From Collinsella sp. AF25-2LB (GTDB taxonomy: Bacteria > Actinomycetota > Coriobacteriia > Coriobacteriales > Coriobacteriaceae), in the NCBI RefSeq assembly GCF_003458415.1, contig NZ_QRUF01000001.1, positions 122,142 through 186,141 of the forward strand: a stretch of 64,000 nt of DNA. Direction: 5' to 3'. This document shows positions 9,724 through 18,348 of the stretch, one piece after another. Numbering within the stretch: position 1 is the first letter of the stretch; each line of letters starts with the position of its first letter. The notes beneath the pieces were generated by a model that made no database searches, was not told the DNA's origin, and saw only the letters and a program-made list of their open reading frames with translations. The translations under genes and the position numbers were made by a program.

Positions 9724-9784
9724 GCCGGGGGCTGCTCGTGTCCCCGGCACCCCCTGTTGACTTGGGGCCCGCGGTCGTTATCTC
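9724..9784 (+). promoter_or_regulatory. Hairpin and possible promoter ahead of ygeW
   Basis: A 7-bp hairpin (GCCGGGG / CCCCGGC, 9724-9748) stands after ygeY. It is followed by TTGACT (9757-9762), a 16-bp spacer and TATCTC (9779-9784), a plausible sigma-A promoter for ygeW. The rest of the 200-bp gap shows only the ygeW ribosome site AGAAAGGA. Confidence 0.4.
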
Positions 9785-9902
9785 CCATGCTTCCTCAACG
9801 GTGGCGGGTCCTCGTCATGGTGCTCTGCATGTTCTAGCCACACGCGCATGCCGGAGCACATCTACTCATTGCGATCGTTTCATCTTTAGAAAGGACATTT
9901 CC

Positions 9903-11105
9903 ATGGACGCTAAGTTTACCGAGCTCGTCGAGCAGCTGAACGGCCTCGATTTTAAGGGTATGTACGGCAGCGACTTCCTGCACACCTGGGACAAGACTAC
10001 CGATGAGCTCAAGGCTCTCTACATCGTCGCCGACGCCCTGCGCGAGCTGCGCGAGAACAACGTCTCGTCCAAGATCTTCGACTCGGGTCTGGCCGTCTCC
10101 CTGTTCCGCGACAACTCCACCCGTACGCGCTTCTCCTTCTCTAAGGCCGCCAACCTGCTCGGCCTTGAGCTGCAGGACCTGGACGAGAAGAAGTCCCAGA
10201 TCGCTCACGGCGAGACCGTCCGCGAGACCGCTACCATGATCTCCTTCATGGCCGACGTCATCGGCATCCGCGACGACATGTACATCGGCAAGGGCGACGC
10301 CTACATGGCCGAGGTCTCCGAGTCTGTCCAGCAGGCTTACGAGGACGGCGTTCTGGATCACCGTCCCACGCTCATCTCCCTGCAGTCCGATTCCGACCAC
10401 CCCACGCAGTCCTCTGCCGACATGCTTTACCTCATCAACGAGTTTGGCGGCCTTGAGAACCTCAAGGGCAAGAAGGTTGCCGTCACCTGGGCTTATTCGC
10501 CCTCTTACGGCAAGCCGCTGTCCTGCCCGCAGTCGCTGATCAGCCTGCTGCCCCGCTTTGGCATGGACGTCACCCTGGCCCACCCCGAGGGCTACGACCT
10601 CATGCCCGAGGTCGTCGAGCGCGCCAAGGGCTATGCCGCCGAGTCCGGCACTACCTTTAAGCAGGTCAACACCATGGCCGAGGCCTTCGAGGGCGCCGAC
10701 ATCGTGATCCCCAAGAGCTGGGCTCCGTTTGCCGCCATGGAGAAGCGCACCAACCTGTACGCCGAGGGCGACGACGCCGGCATCGCCGCGCTCGAGAAGG
10801 AGCTGCTCGCCCAGAACGCCACCCATCAGGACTGGTGCTCTACGACCGAGCTCATGGAGAAGACTGCCAACGGCCAGGACACCATCTTTATGCACCCGCT
10901 GCCCGCCGACATCTCCGGTGTCTCTTGCGAGCACGGCGAGGTTAACGCCGACGTCTTCGACATGCACCGCGTGGGCATGTACAAGGAGGCCAGCTACAAG
11001 CCGTACGCCATCGCTGCCATGATGTTCCTGCAGAAGGTTGCCGATCCCGCCGCTACCCTCAAGGCCCTCGACGAGCGTAACACCGCCCGTTGGCTCCAGG
11101 CCTAA
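9903..11105 (+). CDS. ygeW: YgeW-type knotted carbamoyltransferase
   Basis: 400-residue member of the aspartate/ornithine carbamoyltransferase superfamily, closest to YgeW. The carbamoyl-phosphate site DNSTRTRFSFSKAA is near residue 73, the HGET segment follows, and HPLPAD appears near the C-terminus. I use the ATG at 9903 (MDAKFTELVEQL, preceded by AGAAAGGA); the 62 codons upstream in frame are Arg/Pro-rich noncoding sequence. YgeW's physiological amino substrate is not established. Its place between ygeY and a MobA-like gene suggests it channels a ureido/carbamoyl intermediate of purine-ring breakdown. Confidence 0.95.
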   Translation: MDAKFTELVEQLNGLDFKGMYGSDFLHTWDKTTDELKALYIVADALRELRENNVSSKIFDSGLAVSLFRDNSTRTRFSFSKAANLLGLELQDLDEKKSQIAHGETVRETATMISFMADVIGIRDDMYIGKGDAYMAEVSESVQQAYEDGVLDHRPTLISLQSDSDHPTQSSADMLYLINEFGGLENLKGKKVAVTWAYSPSYGKPLSCPQSLISLLPRFGMDVTLAHPEGYDLMPEVVERAKGYAAESGTTFKQVNTMAEAFEGADIVIPKSWAPFAAMEKRTNLYAEGDDAGIAALEKELLAQNATHQDWCSTTELMEKTANGQDTIFMHPLPADISGVSCEHGEVNADVFDMHRVGMYKEASYKPYAIAAMMFLQKVADPAATLKALDERNTARWLQA

Positions 11106-11130
11106 AGCCGGGCTGAGGTAAGCCATGTAA

Positions 11131-11168
11131 AGGGGGCGCTCTGCCAACCGGCGGGGTGCCCCCTTTTT
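11131..11168 (+). terminator. Rho-independent terminator after ygeW
   Basis: Long GC-rich hairpin, with AGGGGGC pairing GCCCCCT and an inner stem around an AACC loop, followed by a T5 run. It would separate dpaL-ygeY-ygeW from the ygfJ-like/hyuA pair. Confidence 0.8.
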
Positions 11169-11255
11169 GCATCGTGGGCGTGCGGGATAAGCGCTTTCGA
11201 TGTGGATGCCCGCGGCGCGAGTTATGGGTACGATGGTTTCAGGGGAGGTATCACC

Positions 11256-11870
11256 ATGAAACTTGGATGCGTCATTATGGCTTCGGGCGAGGGCAAGCGG
11301 TTTGGCTCTAACAAGATGCTTGCCGATATCTATGGCGAGCCGCTGATTGCCCGGACCATCGATTCGGTTCCCCGGGGCTTTGACGTCGTGGTTTCGACGC
11401 GTTGGCCCGAGGTCGCCCAGATTTGCGAGGACAAGCATTGCCCGTGCGTGCTGCACGATGGCGAGCTGCGCAGCGAAAGCGTCCGTGCGGGCCTTTCATG
11501 GGGAGTCGAACGCAACTGGAAAGGTTGCCTCTTTTTGCCGGGCGACCAGCCGCTCGTGAGTTCGGGTTCTTTTGAGGCTATGGTTCGTGCGTTTGACGAG
11601 TGTGGCCGCAAGCATCCGGTGCGTCTTGCGTGCAACGGTGAGCCTTCGAGCCCGATGCTCTTTCCGGCGGAACTGTTCGATGCACTCATGTGTCTTGAGG
11701 GCAAGGACGGCGGCGGTTCGATCCTCAAGGACCGTACCGACGTGGTGCTGGTCGAGGCGCGTGCATACGAGCTGTGGGACGTCGATACCGCCAAGGGACA
11801 GCAACGCATAACGGAGCATATCGCCGCCTGCTCGTATTTTGATCGCGTGGCCAACTGCAACAATCAATAA
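11256..11870 (+). CDS. MobA/MocA-like nucleotidyltransferase (YgfJ-type)
   Basis: 204-residue protein of the MobA-like NTP transferase family that attaches CMP or GMP to molybdopterin. The N-terminal nucleotide loop is MASGEGKRFGSNKML and the metal-binding region is LFLPGDQPLVS. The start at 11256 has AGGGGAGG 7 nt upstream; the longer frame to 11202 lacks one. In the E. coli selenate/purine cluster the equivalent is ygfJ, which prepares the molybdenum cofactor for a selenium-dependent hydroxylase. No hydroxylase subunit is present in this window, so the target enzyme must be elsewhere. hyuA follows after 9 bp. Confidence 0.85.
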   Translation: MKLGCVIMASGEGKRFGSNKMLADIYGEPLIARTIDSVPRGFDVVVSTRWPEVAQICEDKHCPCVLHDGELRSESVRAGLSWGVERNWKGCLFLPGDQPLVSSGSFEAMVRAFDECGRKHPVRLACNGEPSSPMLFPAELFDALMCLEGKDGGGSILKDRTDVVLVEARAYELWDVDTAKGQQRITEHIAACSYFDRVANCNNQ

Positions 11871-11879
11871 GGAGCAATT

Positions 11880-13247
11880 ATGATCATCATCAAAAACGGC
11901 GCGCTCGTGACGCCCCAGGGGCTTCGCCGCGCCGATCTTGCCATGGATGGCGATAAGATCGTGCGGATCGCCGCGGCGATTGAGCCGGGCGAGGGCGATA
12001 CCGTCCAGGACGCCACCGACTGTTGGGTGTTCCCCGGCTTTATCGACGGCCACACGCACATGCAGTGCTGGACCGGCATGGATTGGACAGCCGATAGCTT
12101 TGAGACCGGCACGCGCGCGGCTGCCTGCGGCGGCACGACGACCATCGTGGACTACGCGACGGCCGATCGCGGCGTGACTATGCCCGATGCCTTGGCCGAG
12201 TGGCATCGCCGCGCCGACGGAACCTGCACGGCCAACTACGCCTTTCATATGGCACTCGCCGAGTGGAACGAGCGCAACCGCGCCGACCTTTCGGCCATGC
12301 GCGAGGCGGGCGTATCGTCGTTCAAGACCTACTTTGCCTATGACCACCTGCGCTTGGACGATGCCGAGACGCTCGAGGTACTGGAGGAGCTCAAGCGCGT
12401 GGGCGGTATCCTGTGCGTGCATTGCGAGAACGGCACGCTCGTGAACGAGCTGCAGAAGCGCGTGTACGAGCAGGGGATTCATGGGCCCGAGGGGCATGCG
12501 CTCAGCCGTCCGGACGTGTGTGAGGCCGAGGCCGTGAGCCGCCTGCTGTATCTGGCGCACTTGGCCGGGGACGCTCCGGTCAACGTGGTGCACCTTTCGA
12601 CCAAGCTGGGGCTCGAGGCCATCCGTGCCGCCAAGGCGCGCGGGCAGAAGAACATTTATGTCGAAACCTGCCCTCAGTATCTGATGCTCGACGATACTTG
12701 CTACCTGGAGCAGGGCGAGGACGGCTTTGCGGGCGCCAAGTACGTGATGAGCCCGCCGCTGCGCCATGCCGGTGACCGTGCCGCGCTGCGCGAGGCGCTT
12801 GTGGCCGGCGAGATCGATACTATTGCGACCGATCATTGCAGCTTTAACCTGCACGGTCAAAAGGACCGCGGACGCGACGATTTCCGCGCGATTCCCAACG
12901 GCGGGCCCGGCGTGGAGCATCGTCCCGTCGCGATTGCCACGAGCTTTGAGGGACAGCTGGGTCCCGAGGATCTGTGCCGCTTGATGAGCGAGAACCCGGC
13001 GCGCGTCTTTGGCATGTATCCGCGCAAGGGCTGTCTTGCCGAGGGCGCCGATGCCGACGTGTGCGTGTGGGATCCCAAGGCGCGCTGGACCATTAGCGCG
13101 GCGACGCAACATCAGGCTGTGGACTACACGCCGCTCGAGGGCTTTGAGGCACATGGCCGCGCCAAGGCCGTGTTTGTGAACGGCGTGCTGGCGGCACGCG
13201 ATGGCGAGCCCACCGGAGCCCAACCCGGCCGCTACGTGCCCCGCTAA
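11880..13247 (+). CDS. hyuA: D-hydantoinase/dihydropyrimidinase-family amidohydrolase
   Basis: 455-residue cyclic amidase of the dihydropyrimidinase family (HyuA/YgeZ). Binuclear metal ligands are visible: GHTHMQ near residue 58, the lysine expected to be carbamylated in SSFKTYFAYD near 151, HCEN near 181, a His in VVHLST near 238 and the Asp in TIATDHCSF near 318. It hydrolyses five- or six-membered cyclic ureides, fitting ring opening in purine catabolism. It follows the MobA-like gene by 9 bp with GGAG as ribosome site, so they are one transcript. The downstream gene yqeC is convergent, with palindromic repeat A between. Confidence 0.93.
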   Translation: MIIIKNGALVTPQGLRRADLAMDGDKIVRIAAAIEPGEGDTVQDATDCWVFPGFIDGHTHMQCWTGMDWTADSFETGTRAAACGGTTTIVDYATADRGVTMPDALAEWHRRADGTCTANYAFHMALAEWNERNRADLSAMREAGVSSFKTYFAYDHLRLDDAETLEVLEELKRVGGILCVHCENGTLVNELQKRVYEQGIHGPEGHALSRPDVCEAEAVSRLLYLAHLAGDAPVNVVHLSTKLGLEAIRAAKARGQKNIYVETCPQYLMLDDTCYLEQGEDGFAGAKYVMSPPLRHAGDRAALREALVAGEIDTIATDHCSFNLHGQKDRGRDDFRAIPNGGPGVEHRPVAIATSFEGQLGPEDLCRLMSENPARVFGMYPRKGCLAEGADADVCVWDPKARWTISAATQHQAVDYTPLEGFEAHGRAKAVFVNGVLAARDGEPTGAQPGRYVPR

Positions 13248-13274
13248 CAGGAAGATCGCCGGATTCCCCTCCGC

Positions 13275-13341
13275 AGTTGCGGTAGAATAGTTCCTGTTTA
13301 GCCGACAAATAGGCCGTTTCAGGAACTATTCCACCGCAACT
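13275..13341. repeat. Palindromic repeat family 1, copy A
   Basis: 67-bp element with 22-bp inverted arms (13275-13296 and 13320-13341; one mismatch) beginning AGTTGCGGT. It lies between the convergent hyuA and yqeC. Two relatives occur at 16066-16138 and 56173-56239. Outer arm sequence is shared, but the inner arm differs in both strands together (TAGTTCCTG/CAGGAACTA here), so pairing is kept. Confidence 0.85.
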
Positions 13342-13366
13342 TATAGGTCTTCTGGGGCAGCGCCGG

Positions 13367-14101
13367 CTATTTGAGGCTGGTGGCGACGACGGGGCGGCCG
13401 AGGGCTGCCTCGAAGCGGTCGGCCATTGTGGGGTCGCTGAGCGTGTCGACTTGGTTGAGCATGACGCGTGCGGTGCTGAGTTTCAGCGCCTGCATCTCGG
13501 CATTGAGCACCTGGGCGACGCGCTCGGGCGTGGCGATGTCGGTGAGCTTGCAGCCGCAACGCTCGCAAAAGAGCTCGGGGCGGTGGACAACCTCGGTGAC
13601 GGGCTTGCCCAGCCCCGAGGCGCCGACGACCCAGACAACGTTTGCCGCGGCGGCGGGAATTACCGGCTCCCAGGCGGCATGCGCCTTGAGCGGGAGTCGC
13701 TTGCTGCCATCTGCCTCTGCCAACACATAGTCAAAGCGCTGCGCCAGCTCGTTGAGCGGCTCGGCGGGGGCGGAGAGCTTGCCTGTCTCCGGGTCCAAGA
13801 CACCCGCCTGGCAGATGCCTCCGCGGCTCATGCCCGCGCATGCCTCGCAGGTGCAGCCGGGAACATGCAGGGCCCCCGGCTTCCAAGGCACGGCGTCCAA
13901 GCGACGGCTCGACCCGTCCCATGGCACGCCGGCGACGGGAAACATGTGCGTGGTGGTACAGAGAAGCACCCTGCCGCCAGCGCGCATGAGCTCGAGACCC
14001 AGCGCCTTCAGCAAGGTCGACTTGCCGCCGCTGCCGATGATCGCGGTAATCCCCGGCTCGATCTTGAGCGCGGAGGCAAGGTTTCCGCTCGTCGTTTCCA
14101 T
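13367..14101 (-). CDS. yqeC: YqeC, selenium-dependent hydroxylase cofactor protein
   Basis: 244-residue homologue of YqeC, an accessory protein tied to selenium-dependent molybdenum hydroxylases. It has a P-loop-like segment IIGSGGKSTLLKAL near residue 20, a Cys-rich stretch CTCEACAGM near 83 and a CERCGCK motif near 180, suggesting nucleotide and metal binding. The exact biochemical step is unknown. It is encoded opposite to and immediately divergent from yqeB (102 bp apart), so the two may share a control region. Confidence 0.9.
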   Translation of the reverse strand: METTSGNLASALKIEPGITAIIGSGGKSTLLKALGLELMRAGGRVLLCTTTHMFPVAGVPWDGSSRRLDAVPWKPGALHVPGCTCEACAGMSRGGICQAGVLDPETGKLSAPAEPLNELAQRFDYVLAEADGSKRLPLKAHAAWEPVIPAAAANVVWVVGASGLGKPVTEVVHRPELFCERCGCKLTDIATPERVAQVLNAEMQALKLSTARVMLNQVDTLSDPTMADRFEAALGRPVVATSLK

Positions 14102-14203
14102 CTGTTCACCGCCGTATAATACTGTGATAATAAATAATCATCAGAGTAGCGGTCGAGCCGCTTTTGCTCTGTTCAAACCGTAGCACAGGGAGGTGCCCCG
14201 GGA

Positions 14204-14998
14204 ATGCTCGTTTATGTTCGCGGCGCCGGCGATATCGCCACGGGTGTCGCTGCCCGTTTGGTGCGCGCCGGCGTGTTGGTCGTCATGGCCGATATCGCGG
14301 TTCCCACGTGCATCCGTCGCACAATCAGTTTTTGCGAGGCCATTCGCCTGGGCGAGGTCGAGGTCGAAGGCATTCGCGCTCGCTTGGCACAGACGCCGGC
14401 TGAGGCGCTCGAGGTTACCCAAGCGGGGGATGTTGCCGTCGTGGTGGACCCTCAGGCCAAGATGCTCGATGAGTTTAAACCCGCGGCTGTGGTCGACGCG
14501 ATTCTGGCCAAGCGCAACCTGGGTACCACGCGTGACATGGCGCCTGCTGTTATCGCCGTGGGGCCGGGCTTTACCGCGCCGGTTGACTGCGACGCTGTGG
14601 TCGAGACCATGCGCGGGCATTTTCTCGGCCGTGTCATTACCCAAGGTTCGCCCCAGCCCAACACGGGCGTGCCGGGTATTATCGCCGGCTATGGCAAAGA
14701 ACGCGTTATCCACAGCCCCGCCGCCGGCGTGTTTCGGTCCGACCGCGCAATCGGCGACATCGTGAGCGCCGGAGACGTGATTGGCTACGTGGGCGATACG
14801 CCCATGTGCACGCAGATCGATGGCTGTCTGCGCGGGCTTTTGGCGAACGGCGTGCAGGTGACTGAGGGCTTTAAATGCGCCGATGTCGATCCGCGCGGCG
14901 ATGCCAGCTATATCAACTACATTTCGGACAAGGCGACGTCGGTCGGCGGCGGCGTGCTCGAGGCACTCGCTATGCTCACCGATGTCTTTAGAGGATAG
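14204..14998 (+). CDS. yqeB: YqeB, selenium-dependent molybdenum hydroxylase maturation protein
   Basis: 264-residue protein of the YqeB (EF2563-type) family, found only with selenium-dependent molybdenum hydroxylases. The N-terminus VYVRGAGDIATGVAARLVRAG is a Rossmann-like glycine motif; the C-terminal half contains PNTGVPGIIAGYGKERVIHSPAAG. GGGA lies before the ATG. It is followed after 9 bp by xdhC, so they form an operon. The family is linked to labile-selenium cofactor insertion, inferred from genomic context in the literature rather than seen here. Confidence 0.92.
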   Translation: MLVYVRGAGDIATGVAARLVRAGVLVVMADIAVPTCIRRTISFCEAIRLGEVEVEGIRARLAQTPAEALEVTQAGDVAVVVDPQAKMLDEFKPAAVVDAILAKRNLGTTRDMAPAVIAVGPGFTAPVDCDAVVETMRGHFLGRVITQGSPQPNTGVPGIIAGYGKERVIHSPAAGVFRSDRAIGDIVSAGDVIGYVGDTPMCTQIDGCLRGLLANGVQVTEGFKCADVDPRGDASYINYISDKATSVGGGVLEALAMLTDVFRG

Positions 14999-15007
14999 AA
15001 GGCGGCA

Positions 15008-16051
15008 ATGGAAAAGCTCGATGTTGTGAATGCGGCGCTTGCCGCCCTGCGTGCTGGCGAGACGTGCGAGCTGGTGGTCGTGGCCGGCACGGCGGGGTCG
15101 TCGCCGCGCGGCGTGGGCGCCTGGATGGCCGTCTTTGCCGACGGTAGCCAGGCGGGCACCATCGGCGGCGGTAAGATCGAGCTCTTTGCGCTGGACGAGG
15201 CACGCGAGCTCCTGAGCGCGGGACAGTCGCGTCTGGTCCGCTACACCATGGGCGGCGAGAACTCCGATACCGGCATGATCTGCGGCGGAGCCATCTGCCT
15301 GTGCTATTTGCACCTGGACGCGACCAAGGCACCGTTGTTCCAGTCGGTTGCCGACGTCTTGGCATATCGACGCATCGGCGACTTCGTCATCGACTTTGAA
15401 CCGTTTATCGCAAACGCGCTCGAAGGCGATGTTGCCGAGTATCATGGCGAGGAATCGCGCCGCACCATTGCGGGCTGCCCCGGGCTTTCGCTGGTGGAGG
15501 AGGGGAGTAAGGCCACCTACACCAACGCCGCCTCCGAGATTCCTCCCGCGCACATCGAGACGCTCTGCCCCGAGGGCCTGACCTATATCTTTGGCTGCGG
15601 CCACGTGGGTGCTGCGACGGCGCGGGTGCTCACGGCGGCGGGCTTTGCCGTCGTGGCGTGCGACGACCGCCCCGGCACGCTGACCCCCGATTGGGTACCC
15701 GGTGTCTACGACCGTCGTCTGGTCGACTACAAGAACCTGGGCGAGCAGTGCCCCATCGGTCCGCGCGACTTGGTGGTCGTGGCCACAGCAGGCCACAAGT
15801 CCGATATCGACGTGGTGATTCAGGCCATGCGCGCCAAGCCCGCCTATCTGGGTTGCCTTGGCTCGCGCCGCAAGACGGCCTTTGTGCGGGCTCGCTTGGA
15901 GCAGGAGGGCTTTACGCAGGACCAGATCGACGGGCTGCACCTGCCGATCGGCGTTGCCATCGAGGCAGAGGATCCCGAGGAGATCGCTATCTCCATCGCC
16001 GCCGAGATGATCCACCTGCGCCGCACCAAACTCGTCCCCCGCAAGCGCTAA
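15008..16051 (+). CDS. xdhC: XdhC/CoxI-family molybdenum cofactor insertion protein
   Basis: 347-residue XdhC-family chaperone that binds molybdopterin and loads it, after sulfuration, into xanthine-dehydrogenase-type enzymes. Family hallmarks are VAGTAGSSPRGVGAWM and IGGGKIE near the start, CGGAICLCY near residue 97, and a Rossmann domain beginning IFGCGHVG near 195 with LGCLGSRRKT in the C-terminal third. GGCGGC before the ATG is a poor ribosome site, so translational coupling to yqeB is likely. It completes the accessory set for a hydroxylase not encoded in this window. Confidence 0.92.
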   Translation: MEKLDVVNAALAALRAGETCELVVVAGTAGSSPRGVGAWMAVFADGSQAGTIGGGKIELFALDEARELLSAGQSRLVRYTMGGENSDTGMICGGAICLCYLHLDATKAPLFQSVADVLAYRRIGDFVIDFEPFIANALEGDVAEYHGEESRRTIAGCPGLSLVEEGSKATYTNAASEIPPAHIETLCPEGLTYIFGCGHVGAATARVLTAAGFAVVACDDRPGTLTPDWVPGVYDRRLVDYKNLGEQCPIGPRDLVVVATAGHKSDIDVVIQAMRAKPAYLGCLGSRRKTAFVRARLEQEGFTQDQIDGLHLPIGVAIEAEDPEEIAISIAAEMIHLRRTKLVPRKR

Positions 16052-16065
16052 TCGCATCCCCAACA

Positions 16066-16138
16066 AGCAGTTGCGGTGAAATAAGGATTGTTTAAGCCTG
16101 TTAGGCCGCCAAACAGTCCCTATTTCACCGCAACTGCT
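16066..16138. repeat. Palindromic repeat family 1, copy B
   Basis: 73-bp hairpin with 28-bp arms (16066-16093 and 16111-16138; two non-Watson-Crick positions) sharing the outer AGTTGCGGTGAAATA core with copies A and C. It follows the xdhC stop by 14 bp and is trailed by T5, so it could also end the yqeB-xdhC transcript. Confidence 0.85.
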
Positions 16139-16362
16139 TTTTGGGACCCATTTGTGCGGGGGAGTTGTGGAGTTGTGCAGGCAGACGAGGTTTTTCTGGA
16201 AATACGCTCCCGATGCGCGTATAGTACCGATTGTTTTGTCGGCTCCTGCTGCGTCGAGTCCAAACCGCGAAATGCCACGAGCGGCGCGGATGCAGCCAGG
16301 AGGCACGAGGACAACCCATCGTGGCCACGCCCCGTGCTTAAAACCCCAAGAAGGAGTGAACA
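16139..16362 (+). promoter_or_regulatory. Promoter region and structured leader of the rplE operon
   Basis: The gap between xdhC and rplE holds repeat B and then this 224-bp stretch. TATAGT (16220-16225) is a possible -10 with no clear -35. The leader has one stem GCCACGA/TCGTGGC (16274-16280 with 16319-16325) and an overlapping alternative GCACGAGG/CCCCGTGC (16303-16310 with 16330-16337, one mismatch). They cannot nest, as expected for a switching ribosomal-protein leader. AGAAGGAG precedes rplE. Pairing is by eye. Confidence 0.4.
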
Positions 16363-16920
16363 ATGGCAGAAGAGAAGTATGTGCCGCGTCTGAAGACCAA
16401 GTACAACAACGAGGTCAAGCAGCAGCTTCAGGACAAGTTCCAGTACGAGAACGTCATGATGATCCCCAAGTTTGAGAAGATCGTCGTGAACATGGGTGTC
16501 GGCGAGGCCGCTACCGATTCCAAGGCCATCGACGGTGCCGTGCGCGACCTGCGCGCCATCACCGGCCAGCAGCCGATGATCACCCGTGCCCGCAAGTCCA
16601 TCGCTACCTTCCGCCTGCGCGCTGGTATGCCGATCGGCTGCAAGGTTACCCTGCGTGGCGACCGTATGTGGGAGTTCTTCGATCGTCTGACCTCCGTCGC
16701 GATTCCCCGTATCCGTGACTTCCGCGGCATCTCCGCCAAGAGCTTCGACGGCCGTGGTAACTTCTCCATGGGCGTCACCGAGCAGCTCATCTTCCCCGAG
16801 ATCGACTTCGACTCCGTCGATCACCAGCGTGGTATGGACATCACTTTCGTGACCACCGCCAACACCGATGAGGAGGCCAAGGCCCTTCTGGACGCCTTCG
16901 GTTTCCCGTTCAAGAAATAG
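16363..16920 (+). CDS. rplE: 50S ribosomal protein L5
   Basis: 185-residue L5, which binds 5S rRNA in the central protuberance. Typical sequence: [15 protein letters not shown] near residue 35, [19 protein letters not shown] near 68 and [14 protein letters not shown] near 128. In most bacteria rplN and rplX lie directly upstream; here the gene is the first of the ribosomal block, 311 bp after xdhC. The start is fixed by AAGGAG 8 nt upstream. Confidence 0.98.
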   Translation: MAEEKYVPRLKTKYNNEVKQQLQDKFQYENVMMIPKFEKIVVNMGVGEAATDSKAIDGAVRDLRAITGQQPMITRARKSIATFRLRAGMPIGCKVTLRGDRMWEFFDRLTSVAIPRIRDFRGISAKSFDGRGNFSMGVTEQLIFPEIDFDSVDHQRGMDITFVTTANTDEEAKALLDAFGFPFKK

Positions 16921-16999
16921 GTTCACCTGCCCTATAAGCGCCGTTCCCACAAGGGGGCGGCGCTTGGGGCGAACAATACTCTATGTGAGGAGGATATAA

Positions 17000-17185
17000 G
17001 TGGCTAAGACATCGATGATCGTCAAGTGCAATCGCAAGCAGAAGTTCTCTACTCGTGAGTACACGCGCTGCCAGCGCTGCGGCCGTCCGCACTCTGTGTA
17101 CCGCAAGTTCGGCCTGTGCCGTGTCTGCTTCCGCGAGCTTGCACTCAAGGGCGAGCTTCCCGGCGTTAAGAAGGCCAGCTGGTAA
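17000..17185 (+). CDS. rpsZ: 30S ribosomal protein S14 type Z
   Basis: 61-residue zinc form of S14 with the CQRC...CRVC four-cysteine knuckle. It assembles in the 30S head. The start is GTG at 17000 with GAGGAGG upstream. It lies in the usual slot between rplE and rpsH, with 79 bp after rplE and 119 bp before rpsH that hold no further gene. Confidence 0.97.
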   Translation: MAKTSMIVKCNRKQKFSTREYTRCQRCGRPHSVYRKFGLCRVCFRELALKGELPGVKKASW

Positions 17186-17304
17186 GTCACTACCAGCGTT
17201 TCAAGCATCAGTTTGGAACAGGGAAAACGCGCTAAAAAGGCTTTGCCGTTAAGGGCGGCGAAGAACCAAGAGCACGTGTTCATCAAGAACGAAGGAGAAT
17301 CTGT

Positions 17305-17703
17305 ATGAACCTTACAGACCCGATCGCAGATATGCTTACGCGCATCCGTAACGCTAACTCTGTGAACAAGGCCACGGTCTCCATGCCGAGCAGCAAGAAG
17401 CTCGTCGAGATCGCTCGTGTTCTGCACGAGGAGGGCTACATCGAGGGCTACGATGTCGAGGACACCGTTCCCCAGAAGACTCTGCACATCACGCTTAAGT
17501 ATGGTCCCAAGAAGGCTAAGGTCATCAACGGCATCCGCCGCATTTCCAAGCCGGGCCTGCGTAAGTACACCGGCGTTGCCGACATGCCCCGCGTCCGCGG
17601 TGGCCTTGGTACCGCCATTATTTCCACCAGCCATGGCGTCATGACCGACCGCGATGCTCGCAAGCACAACGTCGGCGGCGAGATCATCGCTTACGTCTGG
17701 TAA
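17305..17703 (+). CDS. rpsH: 30S ribosomal protein S8
   Basis: 132-residue S8, a primary 16S rRNA-binding protein (helix 21) and, in E. coli, the translational repressor of the spc operon acting near rplE. Standard start [16 protein letters not shown] and C-terminal [10 protein letters not shown] are present. GAAGGAG precedes the ATG. Confidence 0.98.
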   Translation: MNLTDPIADMLTRIRNANSVNKATVSMPSSKKLVEIARVLHEEGYIEGYDVEDTVPQKTLHITLKYGPKKAKVINGIRRISKPGLRKYTGVADMPRVRGGLGTAIISTSHGVMTDRDARKHNVGGEIIAYVW

Positions 17704-17736
17704 TTCGCTCGGTAGGTAGAAGGAAAGGAGATCACC

Positions 17737-18273
17737 GTGTCTCGTATCGGTAATAAGCCTGTCCAGATTCCCGCCGGAGTCGAAGTGGCAGTCAACGGCA
17801 ACAACGTTGTCGTCAAGGGCCCCAAGGGCCAGCTCGAGCTCGATGTCTTTGAGAAGCTCGCTATCAACGTCGAGGACAACGTCCTCACCGTTTCCCGTCC
17901 CGACGACGAGCGTGAGACCCGTGCCCGCCACGGCCTCACCCGCGCTCTCATCCACAACATGGTTGTTGGCGTTTCCGAGGGCTTCGAGAAGAAGCTCGAG
18001 CTCGCCGGCGTCGGTTACCGCGTGCAGCAGAAGGGCAAGAACCTCGAGTTCTCCCTGGGCTTCTCGCACCCCGTGATCGTCGAGGCTCCCGAGGGCATCA
18101 CCTTCGAGGTTCCCGACAACACCCACGTGAACGTCAAGGGTATCAACAAGCAGCAGGTCGGTCAGATCGCCGCTGAGATCCGCGGCCATCGTCCTCCCGA
18201 GCCTTACAAGGGCAAGGGTATCCACTACGTTGGCGAGCACATCCGCCGCAAGCTGGGTAAGGCCGCCAAGTAG
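17737..18273 (+). CDS. rplF: 50S ribosomal protein L6
   Basis: 178-residue L6 of the large-subunit stalk base, with start [16 protein letters not shown] and the C-terminal family motif [22 protein letters not shown] split over the last 25 residues. GTG start with GGAAAGGAG upstream, 33 bp after rpsH. Confidence 0.98.
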   Translation: MSRIGNKPVQIPAGVEVAVNGNNVVVKGPKGQLELDVFEKLAINVEDNVLTVSRPDDERETRARHGLTRALIHNMVVGVSEGFEKKLELAGVGYRVQQKGKNLEFSLGFSHPVIVEAPEGITFEVPDNTHVNVKGINKQQVGQIAAEIRGHRPPEPYKGKGIHYVGEHIRRKLGKAAK

Positions 18274-18348
18274 TCGTAACCGACTCACTCGCATAAGACC
18301 AGCACCCCGTCAGGTGCTGGCAAGATCAACCTTTTTAGGAGTTTACGT

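Noticed and set aside
9717..9902. N-terminal extension of YgeW
   Set aside because: Sequence is Pro/Arg-rich, and the ATG at 9903 has a good ribosome site and the normal family N-terminus.
13341..13568. 75-codon minus-strand ORF near the yqeC end
   Set aside because: Arg/His/Pro-rich shadow overlapping yqeC in another frame.
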